Origin: Archilochus colubris | Lineage: Eukaryota; Chordata; Aves; Apodiformes; Trochilidae | Length of the DNA stretch: 64,000 nt | Assembly: GCA_023079485.1 (NCBI GenBank) | Contig: CM041084.1 | Location: 134,384,792 to 134,448,791 of the forward strand | Reading direction: 5' to 3' | Shown here: positions 50,061-63,426 of the stretch, piece by piece | How positions within the stretch are numbered: position 1 is the first letter of the stretch | Layout of the letters: every line of letters starts with the position of its first letter | Made by a program: the position numbers and the translations under genes | The notes under the pieces: model-generated | The model's input: the letters and a program-made list of their open reading frames with translations, nothing else | What the model was told of the DNA's origin: nothing | Database searches by the model: none

Positions 50061-53000
50061 TATTGAATTTCCTTGCTGGTTGATTTGGAAACTACCTGAA
50101 GAGATCCTGTCAAATAAGTTCTTGCTTTGATTTTTTTATCCTGTGTAGCAGTCTAAGTATACACCAGGGCTTTTAATAAGAAATTGAATGAAAATTAATA
50201 GAGACATATGTGTTTCTATCTACACTGTAAGATGATAGCTTGATTCTCCCTCTTTAAAAGTAGTGAAGATTTGGGCTTTTGTGTGTAATTAAACGATGCT
50301 GAATTGAAATAGGCATTGATGATTTAAACTCTTTCAATAATGAAATCACCAGTCCCAATAAACTTACTTGCTGTGAACATTGTGAATTTTACAGGACCAT
50401 CAGTTTTATGTATTATATATAAATAATACATATGTGTATACTTATATATAGAAATACTTGTGTATTGTTTTGCTGTGTATAAAATTTGAACATAATTTCT
50501 TTAGTGCTCTAAAATAAAACTGAAATAATTTGGGTTTTTTTAATGATATGACTATCAAATGCATATCCAAGCAATAATGTATGACATGCCAATGCTTCAA
50601 GTTATATATGGCTGTGTCAGAGAAAGAAGAGCTGTCTGGAAATCTAATCAAGCTGACTGATAGCAAAATGATCAAGAGACTGTTTTATGCCAGACTAACA
50701 TTTCATGGATTTCAGGCAACATTTATTTTTTCCTTTCTTTTTAACTTAAAATATGTGAGGAAAAAAGAACAAAGCTCCCAGCTCCACTGTAATTTCATTG
50801 GGCAAGAAATGGATGTGGGAAAAAAACCCAAAAAAACCCAAACTGGTTTTGCAAAAGTAAACAATTCTGTTAAAAAACAAAACAAAATCTAGCTCTTCCA
50901 GGTGTTTTCCAGCACTTAAATTATATGTTACATTTTTACAAAGCTATCATTTTTATATCTTTTCTATATCTTTTCTACTGTGGTATAAGGATTTTAGTTG
51001 CAATAATAAAACTAAGTTGGCTCAACACCCCTCTTTTTTCTTTAGTTAAAACACTAAGAACACTTTTATTTCTTTTCCTTTCTTCTTTAGCAGTAAAGTT
51101 GTAAAATTTGAGCTTTATTCAAATAGAAAATAATGAATTACACAAAAGAAATACTGACTAGCACCTACGAGTTTAGACAGTTTGCTAAAAAGTGTGACAG
51201 GAATAGTAATTTTTCAGTCACATTCATAGTTCCTGAAAAAAATGTATTTTTCTTCTTAGAATTAAGTTCCATAGCAAAAGAATTTGAACATCTTTTACTC
51301 GAAGTTCTTCCAAAAGCTCTCTACTTCAGAACAATTCTAATTATGGTCAATTTTCAGCAATATTTAAATATCTGTCTCCTGACATGAGTCAAAAGTTAGA
51401 CACCTGTTTTGTCCTAATATGACACTTGCAGTAGACTGTATTTGTTTCCTGGTTTTCCTGGGCTAAGATGGATTTTGTCTGATTTTTCTGTGGTTCTGCT
51501 CAAACTTGCTGTTTTGTTGTATAAGATCAAATAAAATTAAACCACTCCTAAAGTCTTTAGTGTTGCTGTAATTTACCCCATAAAAAGACATTGTTTTCCC
51601 CTTAGCCTCTGGAATTTCTTACCATCAACTACTGTTAAAAGATCAGTCAGATGTTTGAAATCTATTATGAAAACACTTTTCAGATGGCACCGTTTATTGA
51701 ATTTGACATTAGATATAATTTGGGGTGAAGTCATTAAGCTCCACATGCTATTGACACTGACTAGTCACACGTATGCTTAATTTTCTTTGATACTTATTAG
51801 AACAAAAGATGACAGTATTTAAACAGTACTGCTCATTTATTTAAAACAGTCATCACAACTGCTTTTACTTGAAGGTAACCACCAAATGACTGAAATTACA
51901 CTTTTAAATTGCCTCTCTGTTAAGAAATTTTAATGCAAGCTGTCTGATGAATCTTGTTATGGTCTGTCCATATGGTCTATATTAAAGACAATCAAGATCA
52001 AACAAAAGATCCCCTGGAAGAAGGAATATGAATCTTTCTTCTTTCTAGCTCCTCATTCACAAAGTAAGGCTCTTTTTCTTTTATGTTACCCAAAGATTTC
52101 TTCCATTCTGTACAGGTTTTTTTGAGCATTAAACAAATATCATTAAATGTTCACAATTTTCCTTTTTTTTTTGCAAATTTAAGAAGTGTTTTCTGATATG
52201 TATGTCTTGGTGGTCTGAGAGTGATCTCATCTGTGGCACTGTGTAAAGGAAATACAAGGCCATATCCTTCTTCCACCACATTTGTTGATGAGAAACCATG
52301 TCTATGGTGACTGGTGATAAATTGCTATAAGCACGCTATGAACCTAACAGAAAATCAACTGGGAACTAAAAGGCCATTGAAATATGTAAGGCCTAATCTC
52401 TGAATCTTTGAAGTAAGTGCTAATTTAGAAGCTGAAATAGGCAATATGCAATTGAGAAAAGCAATGATTAGTCTCACTGAATTTTGTCTACATGAGAGCT
52501 GGATCACCCCCAAAGTAATGTGCCTCGGTTTCTTAGTGGAGTGAGGACAATTCTTCCTTCTTCCTGCCTCTCATACACAGCAGTAGAATGGGGATACTCA
52601 TTTCCTCCATGAAATACACACAAAGAAGTGGAAAGTGTCACTATTGGGAGATTCCTCCCATGTGTCTTCTGTTAAGTTACACTGGAAGACTGTGGCAGAA
52701 GAAGCAAATTAAGCATATCTTCAGAACCTTAAGTGAAAACTAAATACAGTTTGTAATGAATGGATGAAATTGAACAATTGAACAATTATAGTAGGTGAAA
52801 AGCTTAAAGATGAACTGGACAACTTGAATCTGACTTTTTTTCTTTTTGAAGATGACATTTCATTTAATATTATAATATGTGTATTGTAGTTTATATACAA
52901 AATACTCTCCTCAAATATTTTAACAAAATACTAAAGTGTCTCCCAAGCTCCTTTTCCAGTCATTTGAGGCAAAATAAAAATAAAATTTAAATAGTCCCAC

Positions 53001-54949
53001 ATTACTCTCTTCCTCCGATTACAAACCTTTTCTTGATAACAAGTTTTTAGCTCTTTTTTCTGCTTTCTTCAGTTATGCTGCAAAAATCCCTGAACTATAG
53101 TTGAAACAATACCCATCGTTCTATTTCAACGTATTTTACTTCTGTAGTTATTCTAGAAAAAGTGCTCCCTCTTATTTTCATGCGTCTCAATTTTCCTCCT
53201 TACCAGACTTAGCTAAGTAATTATAAAATAGTGTTATGATAATAATATAGTGCAATAGAATTGAAAATGTTGAGTATTGAGATACTACAGTTTGCAGTAA
53301 ATAGCTATGGTAAATAACTATTTCAATCTCAATAGAATAGCAATGAGGGAGTGATATCTCCTAATTTTGTGTGTGACAAAGCAGTTGTACGTAAAAAAGC
53401 AATCACGATTCAAAAGATTTAGGGATTACATTTTCATAAAATCCAACTGCCTATTTCCAACTAAAAGGAATGATTTTTCCTTTAGTTTAAAGGCTATTTT
53501 CTTCCTAATTATAAATCCATAGGTAGTAGGTTGTCCACCGTAGAATAAAAAAGCATTTCTAATTCACTAGGGAGATTTTATTTAAATGAAAAAAAGATAT
53601 AGTCGTCTTCAAGTCATGTTATTTTTCTTTCAGGAAAATAGGAAATCTTTTTCCCAGACATGATAATGCCACAACAGCTAATTTTCTATCAGAGTTTAAA
53701 TTGCAAATTGCAGAAAGCATCTGCATATTAATTAATTCTAAGATCTTTTCTTCACGTAGAAAACCAGTCTTATCCTGATAGGAAATAAATTTGAGAAATT
53801 TTTGTGTGTAGAAATTATAGTTAAGAGTGATGTTCTGCATGTAAATTTAATTTTCGCTTTAACAGAGAGAAATCTAGTTTATATTTTTAGATGTGATCCA
53901 ATGAAATCTGTATTTTCACAGGTTTTTTTTACAGTAACTGCTGTTATTATCAAGTAAAAATTAATACATTTTTTCTATTGTAATTTGGACATGGAAGTAT
54001 AAATAATTTCAGTATGAATAAAAATTTGATACATTTCCATGTTTACCTTGTCTTGATTTTCTGATGATTCATAATAATTCAGAGAGAAAATTATTTAAAA
54101 CCTACCAATATTTTCACTTTTATGACACTGACTAGCAGCTGGGAAGCACTTCATGCTCATGAGCTGAGCTCTCTGAAATATTACCTTAGGAGATATCATA
54201 CTTTACAAAGCCTTATGCACTGACTAGTCTGATTTGGGACTATTTGCAGTGTTCAACTTTTCTTTTGGAGGTCATAATGACCAATGATAATGGAGGTGAA
54301 GAGAAAAAAAATTTTGTGTAACGTGTAAGAACAAATTAAACATTAATTTGAATATAAATTACTTTCAGATTACTTAGACAATCCCTCCAATGTTTTGTTC
54401 ATCAGGATTTGTTCATCTAGCCTTTAACAAATGTGATTCTTCTCCCTCACCCTTCAGTTCAGTTCAAACTTCTGTTCACCATCATGACACAGGATTGACA
54501 TTTATTTTCTGATCCTCTGTACACTCATTTTAAACTCAAATAACTACATTAATTGCTATAAGGGTGCTTCTCACTTACATCAGTGAGAGCAATTACTCTT
54601 CATCAAAATCCCTCTGAAACAATCTCCTGTCACAAGAGAGCAAAGAAAACCATTTAACTTATTGTGCACTAAATAACTTAGTAACTTACATAACTTATAT
54701 GTACTAAGTAAATAAAACCTTTTTTTATACGAAGTAGATTCTTAATAACACATATAGGTATTATAACTCATATAGGTATTAAAAGGCTTCTTGTATATAC
54801 CTTTTACCATAGAAGTATTCACCATATAATGACAATAAATTAAGAATATAATTCAAACATATGCATGATGACTGATTCAGAAAGGGATTTTGTGGAGTCT
54901 GTTTTGTGATCCTACTTGTAAAATCTTACTGTTTCCAAAGGCCAGCATT
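50061..54949. other. AT-rich desert, 4.9 kb
   Basis: No recognised gene or mobile element. A/C run at about 50820-50885. Open frames of 73-103 codons lack any family signature and are consistent with chance. Confidence 0.4.
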
Positions 54950-55078
54950 TATGAAAAAAAAAAAAGATCCTACAGAAACAAACCAGTCAAAAAACCAACC
55001 AGCCAAAAGAGACCAAACAACCAAACAAAAAACCCAACAAAACAAGAAAAAAGTGAACCAAAACCAAAGCCAAATACA
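54950..55078. repeat. A/C-rich low-complexity tract
   Basis: Nearly all A and C with occasional G and T. It lies about 60 bases upstream of the CR1 tail at 55140 and does not belong to it. Confidence 0.8.
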
Positions 55079-55139
55079 TCTAGGCCTTTCCATTTTTATC
55101 TGTCTTCAGGAGAATTAAAGAAAAATGGAGTCTTATCTC

Positions 55140-55386
55140 TACCTGGTTCACAAAGCAGAAATGTTTTTACTGGAAGAGGTTTCCCAGAGAAATTAGTGGC
55201 TGCCTCCTCTCTGGAAGTGTTCAAGGCCAGGTTGGATGGGGCCTTGAGCAACCTGGTCTAGTGGAAGGTGTTCCTGCCTATGCAGGGGTGTTGTGACTAC
55301 ATGATCTCTAAGGTGCCTTACAACCTTAGTCATTCTATGATTCTATGATGATTCTATGATTCTATGATGATTCTATGATTCTATGA
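55140..55386 (+). mobile_element. CR1 LINE 3' end
   Basis: The frame ...SSLEVFKARLDGALSNLV ending at 55259 is the last block of CR1 ORF2. It is followed by a short 3' UTR and a terminus of ATTCTATG units interrupted by ATGATTCTATG variants at 55332-55386. Strongly 5'-truncated, about 250 bases. Confidence 0.93.
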
Positions 55387-57439
55387 TTTGGGACCTTCGT
55401 CTGTGATGATACTAGCCAAATTGGGGAAGATCCGGATGAACCACCAAGGTGGAAATCCAAGTGTTTTAATCGGAGGTTTAGTAGCTGAATCCTTTCCAGA
55501 TCATGAGTACCAGGACACTTCTAGACTTTATCATTAGCTTCACCTTTGTATATGCAAACTTCTGCTGGATTGGCCCTTTCCTGGGAAGAAAGTTCCTTTT
55601 CACGAAATGTCTCCTGGATCCTGAGCTCATCTTCTTTACTTTAAAAATGCTCCTCAGTTACTGAATCATCTCTGGAAGCTGTGTGCTCTTACTTGGAAGT
55701 GATTATGATTACAATGGTCATTAATATCTCTCTATATATACTTATATACGTGTGCTTGTGTGTGTGTACATACAGTGTAGTGATCATTACTATGACTCCT
55801 AATGTTTAGTAGTTTCTCTAATCATAACAAAAGTATAAGGAATTCCTTAGCAAAAATGTTTTACTCAGAAAAAGAAATGAGACCTCCTACAAAAGCTAAA
55901 ATTATTACAATTAACATGATATGAAGTGCATATAAGTAGTAAAAGAAATGCTGGTTGGAACTTAAGTGACAAAAGAACAGCTTAAGTGTCTACAGTGATC
56001 TCTGTAGGGTATATAGATGAGGATTTAGAGGAGATAGAAGAGAGTGCCAAAGAATGAAACCTCAGGAAGTGTGCAAAGACTCACCTAACAGTCAGCTTTG
56101 CTGGTTTGCATGCTGATGTTCCCAAGAACACAATATTAAGAAACTATATCCTATACCTCTGCCTTATCTGGAAGTCTGGTCTAACTACTAGCTAAAGTTT
56201 ATGCTCTCAAGCAACCCTGGGGCCCAGCTTCCAGCAATCCTTTAGAGTTAGCACATTATTCATATTCAACTGAAGATGAACTTGAAAAATACTCAAAATA
56301 TCTTCCAAATACCAGCCAGATGTAGAACTGCCACAGGTGCCACTTATGGGAAAATGTCACCATCTTTGTTAATCAAAATTTTACTTCAGCTGAATCCCTT
56401 TTGACAGCAATGTTTTCGAGGATGGTATTCAGGCATGATATTAGAAACTCAATAGCATCCAACTGGAGGTTTATAGGTTATGTCACGTTATACCTGACCT
56501 CAGCCAGACAACTGCAACATTTTCATCCTTCACCTCCCTGTCAAAAAATCCAATTTTCTGCACAATGCTTTCATCTGTGTCAAAATTTCATTTCTCCAGA
56601 CAGAAGTATTTTTAACCATAACTTATCGGTACCCCAATATGATCACATGTCAGAAGAGAGCATAAAACCAACTTCTACTCATCTGTGGCAGGCAAATATT
56701 ATAATTTTCATTAGTTTTGACAGGACTGTTTGCCATAGGTAATGTACATTTACAATTTTTGATTTTATTAGCACATCAAATCATATTGCACTGGATTACA
56801 ATTTGTCACATAATATTAGTGTTACATCATATCTGACAGGACAGTGCTTGCATTTAAACATACAAAGAAGTTGATAAACTTATGGGAATTTTATGTACGT
56901 TGTATGTATCTTCAGCTCCCAAAAGGTGGGTTATTTTTTATTGTTGGTTAACTGAAAAAAACGAGGTTAACATCCCATGAAATTAAGAAGATATTTTTAG
57001 CCTAAACTAACATGCACTACAGCATACCTAGCTCCTCCAGTCAGACAGACAAGTTTTCCACAATATTGGATACTTCTCATTTGTAGAAAAAAAGCACAAG
57101 ACCAAAATGAGATTATAATACCAGTGTAGCAGGTTTGAAATCCATTGATTTTTCCTTCTGGAGTAATTAGTTGTGAAGTTAACTGATTTAATCACTTTTT
57201 CTAACTTCAAATATATGTATAGAATATAAATTATGCAAGGAATTTAGAAAAATTTTCACTTAATAAATTTTTAAAGTGGTTGTTTAACAAAATCTTTTTA
57301 GAAGATGCAGATTTATGTTTATTTAGGAGGAGCATTTTACTAGTAATAATGAATAATAATGTTCAAAATTTTAGTATTTTGCTGTAAATAGTTCTACTGG
57401 TTGTAAGCAAGTGCAACTACTTACAAGAGACTTAGCTAA
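55387..57439. other. AT-rich DNA, nothing recognised
   Basis: The 113-codon + frame at 56401-56742 shows no domain or family pattern that I recognise, so I do not call a gene. Confidence 0.4.
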
Positions 57440-57491
57440 AAGCAAAATACAATACAGAAAATCACCTTTATCCTGGCCCAAACCAGGACAA
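57440..57491 (-). mobile_element. Possible LTR terminal stub, antisense
   Basis: TATCCTGGCCCAAACCAGGAC (57470 onward) resembles the reverse complement of a TGTCCTGGTTTGGGCC-type LTR start. Only about 50 bases agree, and the rest of the LTR is not seen to the left. Confidence 0.3.
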
Positions 57492-57780
57492 TATCAATCT
57501 ATAATCTAACAAATACAGGTTTAATATTAATCTGTAGCAAACATTTTTTCAGAAAATATTAAACATATAAATTGTATATTAATTATAAATAAAATTATAT
57601 ATTAGATATATATACAAAGTAAAAACTAAACTCTCATTCAGAAAAATGGTCACCCAAAGCAAGTTCACCTCTCTTAATCCTTACCAAAGAGCTCTTTATG
57701 TTAATTTTAAAACACCTTGTGAATTTCTTCTTCATCCAGCACCTATTTGCTCTCCACCAACACAGTTATGAGTAAAGAAA

Positions 57781-57897
57781 ATGGCAGAAAAAAACCCCAA
57801 TGAAACAAACCAAAAAACTAATAAACCCAAAACCAACCAAACAAAACAACAAAACAAAACCCCCAAAATAAACAAAAAAACCAAACCCACAAACCAG
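57781..57897. repeat. A/C-rich low-complexity tract
   Basis: Mostly A and C on the + strand. The frames on both strands (Asn/Lys/Thr/Pro or Phe/Gly/Val rich) are by-products. Confidence 0.85.
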
Positions 57898-58267
57898 CAA
57901 ACTGAAGATCATGAGATCCCTCCCATAGGTTTGCTCTGTAGAATAACTCAAAGACCTGGGAACTGTGATAAATCCTTATATTATAATTCTTATTAGATGA
58001 ACTCAGTGCGTAACCTGTTCCCTTTTGATATGCACTGCACATAGTACAGCACTGTTGAATATTGTGGAGGAGAGATTTATTTACCATAATAAAATGTCAC
58101 CTCTTTTTCTGCCAAAATTCTTCGCTCATTTTTAAAGTAATTAGTTTTGTCGTGACTACTCCAAATTAATTAATAAAAATTTCTAGCTTATTAAGCACAT
58201 CCAAGGCCAAGACTCACAAATAGTGATTCCTCTGATTTACATGGATTCCCAGAATAAATGTTAATGT

Positions 58268-58296
58268 CAGTTCTGGCTGATATTAAGCCAGAACTG
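58268..58296. repeat. Perfect 11-bp inverted repeat with 7-base loop
   Basis: CAGTTCTGGCT (58268-58278) and AGCCAGAACTG (58286-58296) are exact complements around GATATTA. No element context; function unknown. Confidence 0.85.
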
Positions 58297-61150
58297 CCTA
58301 CATCCTTTATATTACACTATCAAAGATTAGTTTAACTCTTGATCACACAGTTTCACTACCCTTACAAAAAATGGAACATAATAGGCTCAAAAACCATTAC
58401 TTACCTGTAAGGACTAAACTCTAAGTGTTTTTCCATTTTTTAAAGACAGCATTTCCAAAAGCTTTTTTATTTCCCTGCTGGGAGGGGAGAGAAACCAGAA
58501 AGTTTAACAGAAAAAATTACTTTATAAAAAAGGGCTCCCACTCAGCACAATAAACTAAGAGCATGAAGTCTCTGTTGACTACTTTTATTTTTCCCCATCT
58601 CCAGATTTCATATATTCTATTGGAAAGCCTACAGACAAATACTTGCTACAGTGCACTGCTCTCAATTTGAAAACATCTGCAAATTAACCACTGTCAAAGT
58701 TAAGAATGTAATCACACAGTGTGCATTCAATGAAAGGAGGAAAATGAACAAGTAAACAAACTTCTGGGAACATAAAGGTTTAATGAAAGATTTTGTTTTT
58801 CTTTTGAAAATTGTACCAGTCCTTAAATTGCATCTTTCAACAAATATTTTCTAGATTTTTTCTACAGAGGCACATCAGTGCAGGATGATATAAACTTGAA
58901 AACTGTTTTTATCATTGTGTGTACTGTGGACTTGTTTTCTTTGCTGAATAATTGAAAGCTAGAACATTTACAGTCAACAATTGTTATCACTCATAGACCA
59001 AGAACACAAGGAATCGTTTGAAAATTATGGAGGTGGTGTTTCTAAGTATTTTTAATTATGTTCTGTGGTGCTTTAACTACAGGAAGAAATACCAATCAGA
59101 TTCTTTATGCATTGTTGTTATGAATCACTCAATAATTTCAATGTAAATAATTTGTTAGTGAGTCTTCTCAACTGAATGTTTATGAGGCTCCAGTCTCATT
59201 TTATAGGTCATGAATTAATAATACCTGTTCACTATTAAACAAAGGAGTCACATAAATTGCCTTTATTACAGGGAATAACAACTAAGAGTGAGGACAGCTA
59301 TACAGTTAAAGTCATATTGATCAGAAAGGTCTTAAAATGACAGAGGCACACTGGCGTTTCAGCACTTAAAGCACATTTTGATTCGGACTGAAACTCTGAA
59401 AGTTAGAGAACACAGCTGAAAATAACATTTTGAAACTGTTCTACTCCCTTCAGACCTGGAAAGTTAAAGTAGATTCAGGAAATTTTTTTAAGTTTGGATA
59501 AGCAAAATGGTTAAGACAGTTTCCTGTGACAGTTTTGCTCATATCTACAAGAAAAAGCAGCAGCCGTTTGCATGGTAGCAGATGATAAAACTGGTATAAA
59601 AAGTATTCGTCCATTCTGCTTTTCAGCATCTTGCTAGACTGATTGGGCTTCCATGTGCAGCATCAGGCTCTGTTAGCCCTACAGTCCATTGTATCCAAAC
59701 GGAACATGATTCTGTTTTATTTTATTATTTGATTCCTGATACCTGTTTAGCATAAATGTAAGATATTCTGATCAGATCTGGAAATTTGTTAAACCTACCT
59801 TGAAAAATAATCAGGTTTTTGTAGTGTTTTGAAAATTCATTACATCGAAGAAATTGTTTTGACTCGAGTGGTAGATAAAAATAAAATTTGGCATTTTATG
59901 GTGTCCTATCTGAACAGTTTGTCTCAAAACAGATTTTACCACCCAGATTTTCACAGCAAAACTGCATATATTCTGCTACAGCATTGCTTTTCAAAGAGGA
60001 AAAACATACCTAATATATTCATGTTTTAGAGACATGAAGATTGTTGAGAGTTTGTCTGCCACCAATATTAAATGTGAGAAAAGCAGTGAGTGATTTAAAC
60101 AAGTGAGCATTTGCAACAACCCAAACTAATTGCATCCTGGGAAACTAACAAGGGAAATTCATAGTATTAAAAGTTAAAAGATTAATAGCCTTACCATGTT
60201 CCAATAATCATTGAAAGTGTTTACTTAATGACTCCAGGGTTTGCCTAAAGACTCTAAGGAAGTTATTGTCTCTTTAAATTAAGTTCACTTTGCTGAAGAG
60301 TAGGAAGAAAGAAGGAGTAGGAATAGAATATAGAGATAGGAAACAATACAGAGAAAAAATGGAAAGATGGTTTAATAATTAGGATTCTAATTTACAAATA
60401 AGATGCACCTTGCACTTGTATCTTCTATGAGCTCTGGGACAAATCATTCAGTGTAGCACTCATCTCAGAAAATGTTATCTGTAGTCATCCAGATTTTTTA
60501 TAATCAATAGAGGGAAAGAGGCCCTGAGCTTATCAGAATACTTAAGCAGATGCTCACATTCCCCAGACGTATCCATATGGCCTTAGAGAACCACACTGTG
60601 ATTAGTGATGGTTAGATAAGGCAGATTGGTGTCTCTTCTAGCAAGCAGTTACAGTACCAACAATAGCAGATAAGAAGACAGGTTAGGATTGTAGGCAACT
60701 TGAGTTCAGACAGCTGAGAAAGTATAGTGATATAGGCATTTAGAATTAAGACTTGGAGTGCACTAGACTTAAGGCTGCGCAGGCTGAGCAGTATTATAGA
60801 TAATGCTTCTAAGACCTTGGCCATAAAATAGGAATATCCAGTACTTTGCTGTCTCATGGGGGAGAGAAAAGGATCAGTAACCACACAGTGTTAGCTGGCA
60901 GTAGTGGCAATAAATTCTGCCTAAGGCTGATAGAGTAGGAATCTGATTTTGTTTAAAACACAATGAAAGAAAATAAAAATTTGAGGGTTGGGATGTTTGC
61001 CTTAATCCATACCCTTAGATTTACTTGTAAAAAAAAGAGCAGAATTATCAGTAAGTGAATCTACTAAAAAATAATAGTTTCAGCCATGAAAGGAGCTAAT
61101 TGAATGTTATACTAAATAAACGGTTCTCTTTTGAATTCTTTTTTTTTCAG

Positions 61151-61244
61151 AGATGTGTACAAAGCCATTCATAACTGTGCTGGCATGAGCTGCCTAAGGA
61201 GTAAAATGTCTGACCTGCAAAACAGTTCTGCTATTTACCAATGA
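61151..61244 (+). other. Exon-like segment: splice-acceptor-like site and short open frame
   Basis: A T-rich tract ending ...TTTTTTTTCAG at 61150 is a good acceptor-type sequence. The following bases stay open for about 30 codons (DVYKAIHNCAG...) to a TGA at 61242. Donor-like sites TCGGTGAGT (GT at 61409) and CAAGGTAAGAG (GT at 61770) lie downstream. Thirty open codons can occur by chance and I recognise no protein, so this is a weak exon candidate, perhaps noncoding or terminal. Confidence 0.2.
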
Positions 61245-61621
61245 CTGCAACCAATTCAAAAAGTGAAAAGTTAAAAAGTATTGGGGTTTTTTTAGTGGAA
61301 CTGACAGCCCACAAGATTGCACTGTTTCCAAATTTCCCCAGCTTCCTTTTAATGAATTGCTTTCTTACCAGGTTTCTGCAAACCAGCACATTAGCTAAGT
61401 GAGCTCGGTGAGTCTGCAAGAGGAGCATTCGGTCACCAGGCAGTAATTCCTAGCAGTTCCTGCTTCCAGGAAAACTTTGATTTCTACCTTTTTGTGGCTG
61501 TCAATAGTTCAATGAGCTTGGCAGTCGGCAGGTCAGCTACGCAGAAAGTGAGCCACTCCAGCCATCTGGAAAGCTTGGGAGCTGCTTAGTCAAATCTCCA
61601 GATCAGCAGCAGCCAGAGCCA

Positions 61622-61635
61622 GTTGCCAAGGAAAC
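61622..61635 (+). promoter_or_regulatory. X-box-like RFX binding motif
   Basis: GTTGCCAAGGAAAC has both half sites of the RFX X-box consensus (GTHNCC, then RGNAAC after two bases). It sits in the GC-richer stretch of the right side (about 61380-61880). RFX factors bind such sites in promoters and enhancers of many genes, notably ciliary ones. Whether this one is used is unknown, and no gene start is demonstrated. Confidence 0.4.
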
Positions 61636-61884
61636 CTTAAAGTTCCTCATGCACCCTGTGAAATGCATCTAGCTAAATACCTGATTGCCCTGCAAACCTG
61701 CTCAAGCTGGTACTGTCACAGCTTGGTTATGCCACTGTACACATCACCGGGACCTCTGCCTTCAGCAAGGTAAGAGGCTGCTTTGTTCACCAACTTTGAA
61801 GTCTTTTTGGCTGCTTCACAGGAGGAACAGCTGTGGTGTACATGGGTTTGCAGAGACAGGCAGCTCAGCATATGGAGAGCAGAA

Positions 61885-62863
61885 GAAATTCATAAAATGA
61901 GTTGTGGGAGTATGGGAAAATCACTTAGATTTATTCGGAAGACAAGGAATTGAATGATTAGCTTTCCTCGTTTACATACAAAGTGAATTTTTCTAGATCA
62001 GCATTGTCTGGCACTTTTTAAAACTAGTTTTAGTCTCATGGCCTATTAAAGCAGTTAAACATTTCTGTTAGTTCCACATAACTGCAAAACAGAATATTTA
62101 ATATTTAATATTATTGCATATTTTATTTTATACTTTTTATTTGAAGTCAATTTTGCCTTGCAAAAACAACAAAATAAACAAAAAAACCCACCCCAAACCC
62201 AAAAGCCACCAATTGGAGTTTTAATAGACCAGCTGAGAAATCCAACCCAGCTGTTAGACTGTCAGTATCCATTTTCTTGACCTTTTAGTCCTGAACCCAT
62301 GTATTTTTCCTTGTCTCTGGAGATTTCTAGGCCTGGAAGGGAGGTGTTTTTTCAAATGAAAAACATCACTCTCTTTAGCTTTGGGGCTAAATTGAAAAGC
62401 TACTTGTCTGATTTAACACTTTAAAATGTTATTCGTTCTTGTACTATTATTGACTACAGTGTTTGAAGATCTCTTGGAGGAGGAAAATAGCTGTTCAGTA
62501 ATGGAACCTGGATGGATTTTCATTCATTAATTTTGAAAAAGGACATAAACATCCTGAACTATGTATTAATTCAAAATGTATCATTCCTCTTTATGTTCTA
62601 ATCATGCTTTAGAAACTGATCTTATTGTTCCTTTCAAAAAAGTCAGTAGTATGTTAACTAATTGGATCTTAATTGAAAAAAAAATACAATAACACTGCTT
62701 TTCAACAGCTTTAGCCCTATTACAACTGGACGTTATGAAGAAGTAATACACCTGCAAACACCACATTCATGTACATTTATACACACATGTATGTATACAT
62801 ATGGAAGAATTAAAATATATTGAATTTCATAATTTCTATTTGTTTTGATTGATGTGAACTGTG

Positions 62864-62865
<2 letters not shown>
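61885..62865. other. AT-rich DNA
   Basis: Short A/C-rich run at 62160-62212; nothing else recognised. Confidence 0.4.

Positions 62866-62867
<2 letters not shown>

Positions 62868-62896
<29 letters not shown>
62868..62896. repeat. (CA)n dinucleotide microsatellite
   Basis: About 14 CA units. Confidence 0.95.
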
Positions 62897-62897
<1 letters not shown>

Positions 62898-62950
62898 TTG
62901 TGGGTGTTTTGTGTGGTTTTTGGTGTTGGTTACATACATATTATTAATTC

Positions 62951-63119
62951 TTTTTGGTTTGGTTTTTTTTTTGGTTTTGGTTTTGGGGTGGTGGGTTTGT
63001 TTTTTGTTTTGTGTTGGTTTTGTTTTTGTGGTTTTGGGTTTTGTTGTTTGTTTTTTTTTTTTGTGTTGTGGTTTTTGTGTTGTTTTGGGTTTTTTTTTTG
63101 TTTGTTGTTTTGTTTTTTT

Positions 63120-63154
<35 letters not shown>

Positions 63155-63302
63155 TTTTTGTTTTTTGTTTTTGTTTTTTGTTTTTGTTGTGGGTTGTGTT
63201 TTGGGGTGTTTTTGGGGTTGGTTTTTTGTTTTTTTTTGGGTTTGTGTGGTTTTTTTGTGTTTTGTTGTTTGGGTGGGTTTGTGTTTTTTTTTTGTTGTTT
63301 TT
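62951..63302. repeat. G/T-only tract, 352 bases
   Basis: There is no A or C on the + strand from 62951 to 63302. Units such as TTTTGG, GTTTTT and long T runs (over 30 T near 63121-63153) alternate irregularly. Frames of 116-196 codons on both strands come only from this composition. The tract ends where the antisense retroviral sequence begins. Confidence 0.95.
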
Positions 63303-63426
63303 AAGTGAGAAACATGTCTGCATATATCACTTCATCCCACTTTCTCTTTTATGAGAAACAAATAAGTTGTTGGATGGTATTATAATTTAAACTTCCCTCG
63401 GTGGCCACTTTTCCCCATCATTTAGT

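Larger units (their letters stand above)
57492..61149. other. AT-rich desert, 3.7 kb
   Basis: Holds the A/C-rich tract at 57781-57897 and the stem-loop at 58268-58296; otherwise nothing recognised. Confidence 0.4.

Noticed and set aside
56401..56742. 113-codon + strand frame
   Set aside because: No domain, signal peptide or repeat pattern; no gene context.
62733..63354. Open frames of 116-196 codons on both strands
   Set aside because: They translate the G/T-only tract and the CA repeat; composition artefacts.
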